NCBI RefSeq assembly: GCF_016862395.1
Contig: NZ_BOMW01000043.1
Coordinates: 56,253-120,252 of the forward strand
Length of the DNA stretch: 64,000 bases
Direction of reading: 5' to 3'
From: Actinoplanes siamensis
GTDB lineage: Bacteria; Actinomycetota; Actinomycetes; Mycobacteriales; Micromonosporaceae
Shown: positions 51,839 to 59,969 of the stretch, piece by piece
Numbering within the stretch: the stretch's first letter is position 1
Layout of the letters: the number at the start of each line of letters is the position of its first letter
Program-made: the position numbers and the translations under genes
The notes under the pieces: generated by a model
The model's database searches: none
The model's input: only the letters and a program-made list of their open reading frames with translations
Told to the model about the DNA's origin: nothing

Positions 51839-52112
51839 CTCTCACTGCGTCCGGTCAGTATTCTAGAAAGATCGCGTGGACCGAGTGCGAGAACGCGATG
51901 TCTGACATCTCGGGTTCGCCGACCTTCACCCGTGAGACAAGTCGGCGACATGGGCGGTGACGCTTAACGCCGTACCGGAGCAAGTCGGTTGCGAGCCGCT
52001 CGGCGGGTCCGCGCTCCTGCTCCGGAGGACCCCAGGAGGGCGGCTTTCCGCCGGCCGGCTTGCCTTCGCCGGACCACGCTCCCGGCCCGTGGACCGGTTC
52101 TGCCGACGGGTC
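51839..52112. other. Intergenic, palindrome only
   Basis: No gene. A perfect GATGTC-T-GACATC dyad lies at 51897-51909. Confidence 0.4.
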
Positions 52113-52131
52113 GGTGCCGCTGTGCGGCACC
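52113..52131 (-). terminator. Hairpin terminator of the GH5 gene
   Basis: GGTGCCGC-TGT-GCGGCACC, perfect 8-bp arms, 16 bp beyond the cellulase stop. Confidence 0.65.
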
Positions 52132-52147
52132 GGCCCGCCGTGGTGGC

Positions 52148-53737
52148 TCAGTTGCAGGTGGCGCCGTTGAGCCGGAACCCGGTGGGGGCGGCGGCGTTGC
52201 CGGTGTGGGTGGCCTGGTACCCGATGGTGGTCGAGGCTCCCGGCGCGAGGGTGCCGTTGTAGCTGGCGTTCGTCGCGGTGACGCTGCCGCTGGTGGGGGA
52301 GTAGGTGGCGCTCCAGCCGGAGGTGATGGCCTGGCCGGCGGCCAGGGCGAAGGTCAGGGTCCAGCCGTTGACGGCGCTGGCGCCGGTGTTGGTGACGGTG
52401 ATGCTGTTGGTCAGCCCGGTGCTCCACGCGCTGACCGCGCTGGTGACCCGGCAGGCGCCGGCGGGGCTCGACGTCGGCGGCGTGGCGGACGGGGTGGCCG
52501 ACGGGCTGCTGGGCGGCGGCGTGGAGGGCGAACCGCCGCCGGCGGCGCTGATGATGGCGTCGATGATGCCCTGCTGGGTCACCGTGGCGGAGCTGCGGTT
52601 GAACAGCCCGAACCCGTACGCCCCGTTGTAGCCGTTGTCCCAGTAGGCGGTGGCCGCGCCGTACTTCTTGGCGGCGGACACCAGGGTGCGCGCGTAGTCG
52701 GCACGGTACCTGTTGTTCGCCGGGTCGGCGGCTGTCTTGTCGATCGACCCGTACTCGCCGACGAGCACCGGGTAGCCGCGCGCCACGAAGGTGTCGTGCA
52801 CCTTCTTCAGCTGCCCGTCGAGATAGTCCGCCTGTCCCCAGGTCGACGTTTTCAACGGGTTTGTCGCGTTCGGCCCCCACTGCGTGATGGTGCCGTCCTC
52901 CTGGCCGGTGAAGTCCCACGGGTCGTAGTAGTGGACCGAGATCATGATCCGCTGTTCGGTGCCGGGGATCGACGACGACCGGTACTGGTCGGTCGGCAGG
53001 GCGAACCCGTAGTTGCCGACGGTGTAGTCGATGTTGGTGTTCCAGCCGGGGACGAGCAGCCAGCGCGAGGCGTTCGTCCCGCCGGTCCTGCGGACCGTGT
53101 CGACGAAAGCCTGGTTGTAGGCGTTGATGTTGGAGTAGCACGGCTGGGTGGGGTTGCCGTACTGGCCGTCGAACTCCTCGTTCATCGACTCGAAGATGAG
53201 GTGTTCGTTGTAGCTCGCGAACCGGGTGGCGACCTGCTGCCACACCTTCTGGTACTTGGCCTTGACAGTGGTCTGGTCGGCCGCGTCGCAGATCAGCCAG
53301 GAGCCGGTGACGGACTTGTAGCCGTCGCCGTGCATGTTGATCACGACGTACAGGCCCTGGTTGTAGGCGTAGTTGACGACCTCCTGGATCCTGGTGAGCC
53401 AGGCGGCGTCGATCGTGTAGTTCGGGCCGGCCCCGATCTTTCCCAGGTAGGAGATCGGGATGCGGATGGTCTTGAAGCCGGACGCCTTCACCCGGTTGAT
53501 GAGGGCCTGCGTGACGACCGGGTTGCCCCACGCCGTCTCGCTCGGGATGCCGTTGTTGCCGGCTTCCAGCTGGTTGCCCAGGTTCCATCCGGCACCCATG
53601 TCGGCGACCAGTTGAGGAGCGGTCAACTGGGCTGTGACGTCGGCCGAGGCGGGCCTCGTCACGCCGTACCCGGCTGCGGTGAGGGCCAGGGCGGTGGCGG
53701 CGATCCCGAGCCCGGCCCTCCTTGCCATCGAACTCAT
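52148..53737 (-). CDS. Secreted GH5 endoglucanase with CBM2
   Basis: ATG 53737 (AGAGGAA upstream) gives 529 aa. A signal peptide (about 1-32, ending PASA) is followed by a GH5 barrel (about 35-370): MGAGWNLGNQLEA, FKTIRIPISYLGKIG, INMHGDGY, acid/base Glu in FESMNEEFDG (about 186), VHYYDPWDFTGQ and nucleophile Glu in VLVGEYGSID (about 327). A Ser/Thr/Pro linker leads to a C-terminal CBM2 (about 425-529, with VTSAVSAWSTGLTNSITVTN and GWTLTFAL). It cleaves internal beta-1,4-glucan bonds in cellulose outside the cell. A CebR-like operator upstream ties it to cellobiose induction. Confidence 0.93.
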   Translation of the reverse strand: MSSMARRAGLGIAATALALTAAGYGVTRPASADVTAQLTAPQLVADMGAGWNLGNQLEAGNNGIPSETAWGNPVVTQALINRVKASGFKTIRIPISYLGKIGAGPNYTIDAAWLTRIQEVVNYAYNQGLYVVINMHGDGYKSVTGSWLICDAADQTTVKAKYQKVWQQVATRFASYNEHLIFESMNEEFDGQYGNPTQPCYSNINAYNQAFVDTVRRTGGTNASRWLLVPGWNTNIDYTVGNYGFALPTDQYRSSSIPGTEQRIMISVHYYDPWDFTGQEDGTITQWGPNATNPLKTSTWGQADYLDGQLKKVHDTFVARGYPVLVGEYGSIDKTAADPANNRYRADYARTLVSAAKKYGAATAYWDNGYNGAYGFGLFNRSSATVTQQGIIDAIISAAGGGSPSTPPPSSPSATPSATPPTSSPAGACRVTSAVSAWSTGLTNSITVTNTGASAVNGWTLTFALAAGQAITSGWSATYSPTSGSVTATNASYNGTLAPGASTTIGYQATHTGNAAAPTGFRLNGATCN

Positions 53738-53812
53738 GGGGGGTTCCTCTCGTGCGGTCCGCGGCGCGGGAACTGGCGGTGACTCCGGTCCGCGCTCGGC
53801 GGAAGATTGACA

Positions 53813-53826
53813 TGGAAACGCTCCCA
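53813..53826. promoter_or_regulatory. CebR-like operator before the GH5 cellulase
   Basis: TGGAAACGCTCCCA matches TGGGAGCGCTCCCA at 12 of 14 positions and lies about 76 bp before the cellulase ATG. The region up to 54054 has lower GC and no gene; a promoter is expected here. Confidence 0.7.
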
Positions 53827-54054
53827 GATCAATCGAACCGCTTCGATAATTTTCCGGACGTACGCACTGACAAGGCGTTGAACTGCGTCTTCGGCTCGGA
53901 AGCAAGTTTTCGCGATATGTTCGGACACCTTCGCTGCCCGGGAGTTCGGGCGGAGCCCAGCCGAACGGGCTCGCGGCGGGTGTCGTCGGCCCGCGGGTTC
54001 CGCGTCGCCGGACATCGCCTGACGGCCAGGCCGATGTGACGTAGCCGACCGCCA

Positions 54055-54324
54055 CCGCTCTTCAGCGGTTCCGCGGCGTTCACCATCGCGTTCGCGGTGT
54101 TCGCCTTCCTGAGCCGCCGCTGGGGCGTGGTGCTGACCCTCGCGGCGGCCGCCGTCGGCGTGGCCCGGGTCTGGGCCGGCGTGCACTATCCCGCAGACAT
54201 CGCGGCCGGCGCGGCGATCGGCCTGCTCGCGGTGGGCGCTGTCGCGGCGTACCGCCGGTCGAGGATCTCCGCGATCGAGCTGATCCGCGCCCGGTGGGCT
54301 CAGCCCTCCTCGGCCAGGCGGTAG
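54055..54324 (+). pseudogene. PAP2-family phosphatase, 5' truncated
   Basis: The plus frame reads SAAFTIAFAVFAFLSRRWGV and VARVWAGVHYPADIAAGAAI. The second is phosphatase motif 3 (SRxxxGxHxxxDxxxG) of type-2 phosphatidic acid phosphatases, and the first the helix after the missing PSGH motif 2. Motif 1 and the N-terminal helices are gone; an in-frame stop lies just upstream at 54037. The 3' end overlaps the convergent regulator gene. Confidence 0.7.
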
Positions 54325-54983
54325 CCCGCTCCGCGGACCGTCTCGATGGCATTGCGGCCGAACGGATGGTCGATCTTCTTGCGCAGGTAGCCGATGTACA
54401 CCTCGACGATGTTCGGGTCGCCGTCGAAGTGCGCGTCCCAGACGTTCTCGATGATCGCGGTCTTGGTCATCGCCTGCCCGCGGTGGCGCATCAGGAACTC
54501 CAGCAGCGCGAACTCGCGCGGCGTCACCGGTACCTGGGTGTCGCCGCGCAGCACCCGACGCTCCGCGGGATCAAGGGTCAGATCCCCGGCCCGCAGCACC
54601 GCCGGCCGCTCCGGCGCTCCACGGCGTACCAGCGCCCGGAGCCGGGCGATCAGCACCACGAACGAGAACGGCTTGGTCAGGTAGTCGTCGGCGCCCAGAT
54701 CGAGGGCGTCGGCCTGGTCGTACTCGCCGTCCTTGGCGGTCAGCATCAGGATCGGCGTCCACACCTGCCCCGCGCGCAACTGCCGGCAGACCTCGTAGCC
54801 GCTCAAGCCGGGCAGCATGATGTCGAGCACGATCACGTCGTAGGCGCCGTACGGTTTCTCGGTGGCGGTCCACAGCCCCTCGGGGCCGTCGTGGACCAGG
54901 TCGACAGTGAACCCCTCGTGGCGGAGACCGTCGCGGACGGTCTCCGCCATGGCGACCTCGTCCTCCACCACGAGCACCCTCAT
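54300..54983 (-). CDS. OmpR-family response regulator
   Basis: ATG 54983 gives 227 aa. The receiver domain has MRVLVVEDEVAMAETV, phospho-Asp in VIVLDIMLPGLSGYEV and Lys in YLTKPFSF. The winged-helix output domain has VTPREFALLEFLMRHRGQAM, NIVEVYIGYLRKKIDHPFG and the final IETVRGAGYRL. It is divergent from its likely kinase at 55092, and they share a 108-bp control region with repeated CTCARGA half-sites. Confidence 0.93.
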   Translation of the reverse strand: MRVLVVEDEVAMAETVRDGLRHEGFTVDLVHDGPEGLWTATEKPYGAYDVIVLDIMLPGLSGYEVCRQLRAGQVWTPILMLTAKDGEYDQADALDLGADDYLTKPFSFVVLIARLRALVRRGAPERPAVLRAGDLTLDPAERRVLRGDTQVPVTPREFALLEFLMRHRGQAMTKTAIIENVWDAHFDGDPNIVEVYIGYLRKKIDHPFGRNAIETVRGAGYRLAEEG

Positions 54984-55037
54984 GGGGGTTCCACCTTCCG
55001 TCGTGCCGCCGGGTCCGGCAGGCTGCCCGGTCACCGC

Positions 55038-55080
55038 TGAGAAGTTCCTCAAGAGCCCTTTTCAGTACGACCTCAGGAAG
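55038..55080. promoter_or_regulatory. Repeated CTSARRA half-sites between regulator and kinase
   Basis: CTGAGAA, CTCAAGA and CTCAGGA recur at 11-22 bp intervals. OmpR-type dimers bind direct repeats spaced by helix turns, so this may be an autoregulatory site. Confidence 0.4.
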
Positions 55081-55091
55081 GCCTGGTTAGC

Positions 55092-56474
55092 GTGACCGGC
55101 ATGCTCCCATTGTTGCGGAGACGACTCGGCGTGCGGATGCGCTCCGCCCTGGCGGCCGGGGTCGTGGTCGTCTTGGCGTCGGTCTTCGCCGGCGCGATCC
55201 TGCTGTTCACCGCCCGCGGCATCCTGCTCGACAACGTCAACAGCGCCGCCAAGGACCGGACCGCCCAGGTCATCACCGCGCTCACCGCCCAGGACCCGGG
55301 CGCACTCGTGGTCGCGTTACGCGCGTCGGTCCCCGGCCGCAGCCTCGCGCAGGTGGTGACCCCGCAGGGCGAGGTGGTCGGCGCGTCCGGCGCCATCGCC
55401 GGGATGCCCGCGCTGTCGGCGCTGCGCCCGGCGGCCGGGCGGCGCCTGCAGGAGACGAAGAACCTGCGCTTCACCGAGGGGGAGCCGTGGCGGATCGTGG
55501 CGTCCGGCGTCTCCACCCCGGACGGCGAACGGATCGTGCTGGTCGCCGAGTCGCTGGACGCCGTCACCGACAGCACCGAGGCGATCCTGACCGCGCTGCT
55601 GCTGGGGCTGCCGGTGCTCGCCCTCGTGGTCGGGGTCGCCACCTTCCTGTTCGTCGGCCGCACCCTGCGCCCGGTCGAGGCGATGCGCCGGCAGGCCGCG
55701 ACGATCACCGCGACGAACCTGCACGCCCGGCTGCCCCTGCCGGAGGCCGACGACGAGATCGCGGCCCTGGCCACGACGATGAACACGATGCTGGACCGGA
55801 TCGAGGCGTCGGCCGCGGCCCAGCGCCGGTTCGTCGCCGACGCCAGTCACGAGCTGCGCAGCCCGCTGACCACCATCCGGGCCAACGCCGACCTGCTGGG
55901 GGCCGCGAACCTCGACGAGAAAGCGGGACGCTCGGTCCGGCGCATCCGCGGGGAGAGCGCCCGGATGTCCCGCCTCGTCGAGGACCTGTTGCTGCTGGCC
56001 CGCGTCGACGACCAGCAGAAGCCGGTTCGCCGCGAGGACGTCGACCTCGACGATCTGGTCTTCGCCGAACGCGAGCGGGTCGCCACCGAACACCCCGCCC
56101 TGCGGATCGAGGGCGGCGTCACGCCGGTCCGGGTGATCGGCGATCCGGACCAGCTCACCCGGGTGCTGCGCAACCTGGTCGACAACACGGTCCGGCACGC
56201 CCGCGACAGGGTCACCATCAGCCTGGCCGCTCGCGACGGGCAGGGCGAGATCGTGGTCGGCAACGACGGTCCGCCGGTCCCGGACGCCGACCGCGACCGC
56301 ATCTTCGATCGGTTTGTCCGCCTCGACGACAGTCGTTCCCGTGACGCCGGCGGCACCGGCCTGGGCCTGGCGATCGCCCGCGACATCATCACCGCCCACC
56401 AGGGCACCCTCACCGTCGACGAGCTCAGCGAGGGCGCCGCCATGCGGATCCGCCTCCCGCCATCGCAGCAGTGA
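55092..56474 (+). CDS. Two-component sensor histidine kinase
   Basis: GTG 55092 (AGGAAGG upstream) gives 460 aa; an ATG at 55101 is possible. Two transmembrane helices (about 18-42 and 165-190) flank an extracytoplasmic sensor loop. HAMP (RTLRPVEAMRRQAATITA), HisKA with DASHELRSPLTTIRANADLL, and HATPase_c (LRNLVDNTVRHA, GTGLGLAIAR) follow. It is the membrane partner of the divergent OmpR regulator. The stimulus is unknown. Confidence 0.92.
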   Translation: MTGMLPLLRRRLGVRMRSALAAGVVVVLASVFAGAILLFTARGILLDNVNSAAKDRTAQVITALTAQDPGALVVALRASVPGRSLAQVVTPQGEVVGASGAIAGMPALSALRPAAGRRLQETKNLRFTEGEPWRIVASGVSTPDGERIVLVAESLDAVTDSTEAILTALLLGLPVLALVVGVATFLFVGRTLRPVEAMRRQAATITATNLHARLPLPEADDEIAALATTMNTMLDRIEASAAAQRRFVADASHELRSPLTTIRANADLLGAANLDEKAGRSVRRIRGESARMSRLVEDLLLLARVDDQQKPVRREDVDLDDLVFAERERVATEHPALRIEGGVTPVRVIGDPDQLTRVLRNLVDNTVRHARDRVTISLAARDGQGEIVVGNDGPPVPDADRDRIFDRFVRLDDSRSRDAGGTGLGLAIARDIITAHQGTLTVDELSEGAAMRIRLPPSQQ

Positions 56475-56483
56475 TCGCCGTGG

Positions 56484-56580
56484 TGATCACTGCGGTGACC
56501 GTGGTCGCCGGCCGGCGTTGTGGACGCAGACGAACAGGACACCGGGTGTGGTGGTCGCTGCTGACCGACCTGGATACTTC
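56484..56580 (-). pseudogene. ArsC-type phosphatase/arsenate reductase N-terminal fragment
   Basis: A minus frame reads TTPGVLFVCVHNAGR before running into unrelated codons and a stop. VLFVCVHNAGRSQMAA is the catalytic loop start (Cys in VCVHN) of thioredoxin-coupled arsenate reductases. All later parts are missing. It lies just downstream of the metal operon. Confidence 0.55.
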
Positions 56581-56716
56581 AGCTTCGTGTCCGGGCCGCG
56601 TGTTCGGCCCGGGCACGGGTCTGCGCGAGACGGTAGGAGCCGGTGCCGGTCTCGATGAGGTTGCCGCCGAACGTGAGCCCGTCCACCTCAGTGATCGTCG
56701 CCCGCGGTCTCCGAGG

Positions 56717-56983
56717 TCACCGCGCCGCGCAGGCGCAGCCGCCTCCGGCGCATCCGGTGTGGTGGCGGCGCCGTGACGCCCACCACCAGGCGCCGCCCGC
56801 GGCCCCGGCGAGGGCGACCGCCGCGCCGGGCATCCAGGAGACAGCGGCGGCCCAGCCCGCGCCGGACACAACGCCGGCCGCGAGCAGCATCGGGATGACG
56901 CAGCAAGCGGCACAGGCGAGCCCGGCCGCACCGGTCAACCCCGACGGCAGCAGTCGGCGAGCGCGGTCAACGAGAGTCGGCAT
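56717..56983 (-). CDS. Small Cys-rich membrane protein (MerT/MerF-like)
   Basis: The 88-aa product has two hydrophobic helices. The first carries a Cys pair (GLACAACCVIPMLLAAG), as in the mercury carriers MerT/MerF, and the tail adds CAGGGCACA. It overlaps the merR-type gene by 17 bp and is the last gene of the operon. Import of a soft metal is inferred from MerT; merA is not present here. Confidence 0.65.
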   Translation of the reverse strand: MPTLVDRARRLLPSGLTGAAGLACAACCVIPMLLAAGVVSGAGWAAAVSWMPGAAVALAGAAGGAWWWASRRRHHTGCAGGGCACAAR

Positions 56984-57407
56984 CAGGAGCTCCTGGCGCG
57001 ATAGTGGCGAACGGGATCGGGCAGCACGGTCGGCCGGCGCAGGCCACCAGGTCGTCGCAGCCGGCCTCGACGGCGGCCCGCAGCGTCGAGGCGATCACCT
57101 GCAAGTCGGCGATCTTCGCCTCCACCTCGGCGAGCTTGGCTTTCGATCGTTCCTGGAGGCCGGCGTCCCGGCGGCCATGCCGATGCCCCGCGGTGTCCAG
57201 CAGCTCGGCGACCTCGTCGAGGGTGAACCCGAGCCGCTGCGCCGCCTTGATCACCTTCAGCACGGTGACCGCCTCGGCCGGGTAGAGTCGGTGCCCGCCG
57301 AGGCTGCGCTCCGGTTCGGCCAACAGCCCACGACGTTCGTAGTAACGCAAGGTTTGCAGGTTCACCCCGGCCGCGTCGGCGACCTGGCTGCTGCGCAGAC
57401 CGGTCAC
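56967..57407 (-). CDS. MerR family metal-type regulator
   Basis: GTG 57407 overlaps the previous stop (GTGA). The 146-aa protein has the MerR winged helix (DAAGVNLQTLRYYERRGLLA, GGHRLYPAEAV), a dimer coiled coil and a C-terminal Cys cluster (EAGCDDLVACAGRPCCPIPF). Compared with Tn501 MerR, the two C-terminal Cys regions are kept, while the helix-5 Cys (Cys82) is replaced by a His-containing stretch (TAGHRHG). It is therefore a metal sensor of altered ligand set; Hg, Zn or another soft metal is possible. Confidence 0.82.
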   Translation of the reverse strand: MTGLRSSQVADAAGVNLQTLRYYERRGLLAEPERSLGGHRLYPAEAVTVLKVIKAAQRLGFTLDEVAELLDTAGHRHGRRDAGLQERSKAKLAEVEAKIADLQVIASTLRAAVEAGCDDLVACAGRPCCPIPFATIAPGAPDADSR

Positions 57408-57739
57408 GACCGCATCCGGCCGGCGGCCCGATGCTGCAACGCGTCCAGGAGGTCGACCTGTGCGCCCGGGACCGCGATCAGCATTCGCAGCACTCCATCG
57501 CCCGGATCGAAGGTGAAAGTGAAGAGCGAGCAGCAGCTGCTCTCCCGGCCAGCCAGGTCACGAGCCGTCGCCTCGGCAGCGGGATCGAGCTCCCAGCACA
57601 GTGCCGTGGACGAAGGGCGCTGCTGATCGAGCAGCGCGGTGGCGGACAACTCGTCGAACGCAGCCAGCCGCAACGGCCGATCGGCGGCAGGCAGAGTGCA
57701 CGCCTGGGGCGTCCACGCCCGGTCCTTGGTAATGGTCAT
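57404..57739 (-). CDS. Conserved Cys-Cys protein heading the MerR operon
   Basis: ATG 57739 gives 111 aa. CTLPAADRPLRLAAFDELSA, DLAGRESSCCSLFTFTF and VPGAQVDLLDALQHRAAG match a small soluble family seen in actinobacteria beside merR-type genes. The adjacent Cys pair and the operon suggest metal handling. It is first in the operon, behind a MerR-type promoter. Confidence 0.65.
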   Translation of the reverse strand: MTITKDRAWTPQACTLPAADRPLRLAAFDELSATALLDQQRPSSTALCWELDPAAEATARDLAGRESSCCSLFTFTFDPGDGVLRMLIAVPGAQVDLLDALQHRAAGRMRS

Positions 57740-57746
57740 GCCCCTG

Positions 57747-57778
57747 ACGGTAAGCCTGTACCCGAGTACCGGATGCAA
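57747..57778 (-). promoter_or_regulatory. MerR-type promoter, 20-bp spacer with dyad
   Basis: On the minus strand: TTGCAT (57778-57773), 20-bp spacer, TACCGT (57752-57747). The spacer holds an 18-bp near-palindrome (57755-57772) with GTAC on both sides, as in mer operators. The regulator is presumably the second gene of this operon. Confidence 0.7.
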
Positions 57779-57996
57779 GCCCGGGCCGCCACCGATCTCC
57801 AGCGCCTGCCGACGCGAATACGGTCGCGCACAGTGGCTCCCCACCTGACGAGCGCCGCTTCCGGCTGGCGCCAGCGGGCTCCGGAACACGCTGATCAGCG
57901 GCTCTCGAACCCGCGGGCAGCACCAGCTCGCACGGCGTCGCCGCGATTCCGATCGGTGAACAGGTGCACGACGCGTGCTCGGCGGCGGGACGACTT

Positions 57997-58545
57997 TCAG
58001 GCCGGTTCGACGCTGTCGTAGGCGACGGCCAGGTGGACAGGCCCCCGCAGGATGGGACTGGGCCGGTAGGGTGGCGGGTCGGCGAGCAGCCGCGGGTTCC
58101 GCAGCCGTCGGGCCAGCTGGGTGAGCGCGAGCTGCGCCTCCAGGCGGGCCAGTGGAGCGCCCAGGCAGTAGTGGATGCCGCCGGCGAATGACAGGTGCAC
58201 ATTGTCGGTCCGGTCGGGGTCGAAGCGGTCGGCGTGCGGGAAGCACTGCGGGTCCCGGTTACCCGAGGCGAGCAGCACCGCGATCGGATGGCCCATGCGG
58301 ATGGTGGTGCCGCCGACCTCGATGTCGGAGATCGCTGACCGGAAGGGCAGGATGTGCACCGACGGTTCGTAGCGCAGCAACTCCTCGACCAGTCGAATGG
58401 CGAAGCGGGGTTCGCTACGCAGCCGCTGCAGCACCTCGGGATGGCGTTGCAAGGTCAGCCAGCCGTTGGTGATGAGGTTGACGGTGGTCTCGTGCCCGGC
58501 GATCAGCAGCAGGACCAGGGTGCTGATCAAGTCGCCGCTTTCCAG
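57997..58545 (-). pseudogene. Cytochrome P450, N-terminal half deleted
   Basis: The frame contains the P450 I-helix (LLIAGHETTVNLIT), ExxR (EELLRYEP), the meander and heme loop FAGGIHYCLGAPLARLEAQL, and ends normally at 57997. Upstream of about 58545 the frame is antisense to the ferredoxin. About 200 N-terminal residues are absent, so no functional P450 can be made. The break coincides with the loss of the ferredoxin reductase, so one deletion joined the two genes. Confidence 0.85.
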
Positions 58546-58823
58546 AGGCCCGCGACCACGATCCGGCCTTCGCGGCGCAACCGGTCGTCGGTCGCGGCCA
58601 CGACCGTCTCCGCCGGCGGGGGCACGGGCAGGTCGGCCAGGTCCACCTGCAGCGCTTGCACCGGGCACGCGGCAGCGGCGCGCAGCACCTTCTCGCCGAG
58701 CTCGGCGGACGGCGCCGGGTCGAACAGCAGCGCCTCGTCGCCGACCATCCGGAACGCTTCCGGAGCCAGGAACGCGCACTGCGCGTACCCTTCGCATTTG
58801 GTGAGGTCCACCACCACACGCAT
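58527..58823 (-). CDS. 3Fe-4S ferredoxin fused to a reductase stub
   Basis: ATG 58823 gives 98 aa. Residues 1 to about 65 are a P450-type ferredoxin: VDLTKCEGYAQCAFLAPEAF and AAACPVQALQ with the three cluster Cys. The tail (LRREGRIVVAGLW) looks like the first strand of a ferredoxin-NAD(P) reductase (GRIVVVGASLAG), but the frame stops where P450 sequence begins. The ferredoxin itself may still fold; its original partners are broken. Confidence 0.8.
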   Translation of the reverse strand: MRVVVDLTKCEGYAQCAFLAPEAFRMVGDEALLFDPAPSAELGEKVLRAAAACPVQALQVDLADLPVPPPAETVVAATDDRLRREGRIVVAGLWKAAT

Positions 58824-58949
58824 GCGGTCATCATCCCAGAGATCAGGGCGGTTTGTCCTGATCGCGGTTATGGTCGGACGGTACTTCCGCATACGCCACG
58901 AGATCGACCGGGACCTCTCGCCCGTTCTCCGGCGCGGCGGCGGGGACGG

Positions 58950-59909
58950 TTACGGCTTGCGCTCGGACGGGACGGCGACGGTGCGGAAGGCACGGCGGTA
59001 GGCGGTCGGTGTGGTGCCGACCAGGTTGCGAAAGTGCGCGCGGAGATTGATGGCGGTGCCCAGGCCGGCGCGGCCGGCGATCTGGGCGACGCTCAGGGTG
59101 CTGCTCTCCAGCAGCTCACGCGCGCGGTCGATGCGGGCGTGCAGCAGCCACTGCAGCGGGGTGCGGCCGGTCTCGGCGACGAAGCGGCGGGCGAAGGTGC
59201 GTGGTGACATGGCGGCCCGGTGGGCGAGTTCGGGCACGCTGACGCGGCGGTCGAGGTTGGCCAGGGCCCAGGCCCGGGTGCCGGACAGCGAGGTGTCGCC
59301 GGCGACGACGGGCGACTCGATGAACTGGGTCTGGCCGCCGTCCCGGTGCGGTGCGGCGACCACCTTGCGGGCGACCCGGTTGGCCGCCGCGGCACCGTGA
59401 TCACGGCGTATCAGGTGCAGGCACAGGTCGATGCCCGCCGAGACCCCGGCTGAGGTCAGCAGCCGGTCCTCGTCGACGTAGAGCACGCGCGGGTCCACGG
59501 TGATCCGCGGGTATCGAGCCGCGAGTTCGGCGGTCCGGCTCCAGTGTGTCGTCGCGCGACGGCCGTCCAGCACCCCTGCGGCGGCCAGGGCGAAGACGCC
59601 GGAACAGATGGAGACCACCCGGCCGCCGGCGCGGTACACCTGTGTGATCGTGTCCAGCACTTCCCGCGACGGATCGTCGGCAGGACTGGTGTAGCCGGGA
59701 ACGATCAGCGTGTCGGCACGGCGGGCGTCGGCGAGGGTTCCCGGCACCCGGACCGTGAAGCCGGTCGTGGTCGCGACCTCGGGCTCGGGGCCGCACATGG
59801 TGAGCCGGTAAGGCAGGTCGAGGTGTTCGCCGAAGATGCTGGCCGGGATGCCCAGGTCCAACGGCACCACCCGGGGCAGCGCGAGTACCGCGACCGCATG
59901 CTCGACCAT
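58950..59909 (-). CDS. GlxA/FtrA-type AraC regulator with DJ-1/PfpI domain
   Basis: The 319-aa protein has an N-terminal DJ-1/PfpI sensor domain (about 1-190; VVSICSGVFALAAAGVLDGR with the nucleophile-elbow Cys, followed by ATTHW). The AraC DNA-binding domain (about 215-315) has MSPRTFARRFVAETGRTPLQ, SVAQIAGRAGLGTAINLRAH and FRNLVGTTPTAYRRAF. It is divergent from the HD-domain gene at 59970 (60-bp gap), its probable target. Confidence 0.9.
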   Translation of the reverse strand: MVEHAVAVLALPRVVPLDLGIPASIFGEHLDLPYRLTMCGPEPEVATTTGFTVRVPGTLADARRADTLIVPGYTSPADDPSREVLDTITQVYRAGGRVVSICSGVFALAAAGVLDGRRATTHWSRTAELAARYPRITVDPRVLYVDEDRLLTSAGVSAGIDLCLHLIRRDHGAAAANRVARKVVAAPHRDGGQTQFIESPVVAGDTSLSGTRAWALANLDRRVSVPELAHRAAMSPRTFARRFVAETGRTPLQWLLHARIDRARELLESSTLSVAQIAGRAGLGTAINLRAHFRNLVGTTPTAYRRAFRTVAVPSERKP

Positions 59910-59969
59910 GGCAGGATCCTATCGAAGGAGGGCTTTCGGGCCACTCACTCTCCGGTCGCCGGCGGGCCC

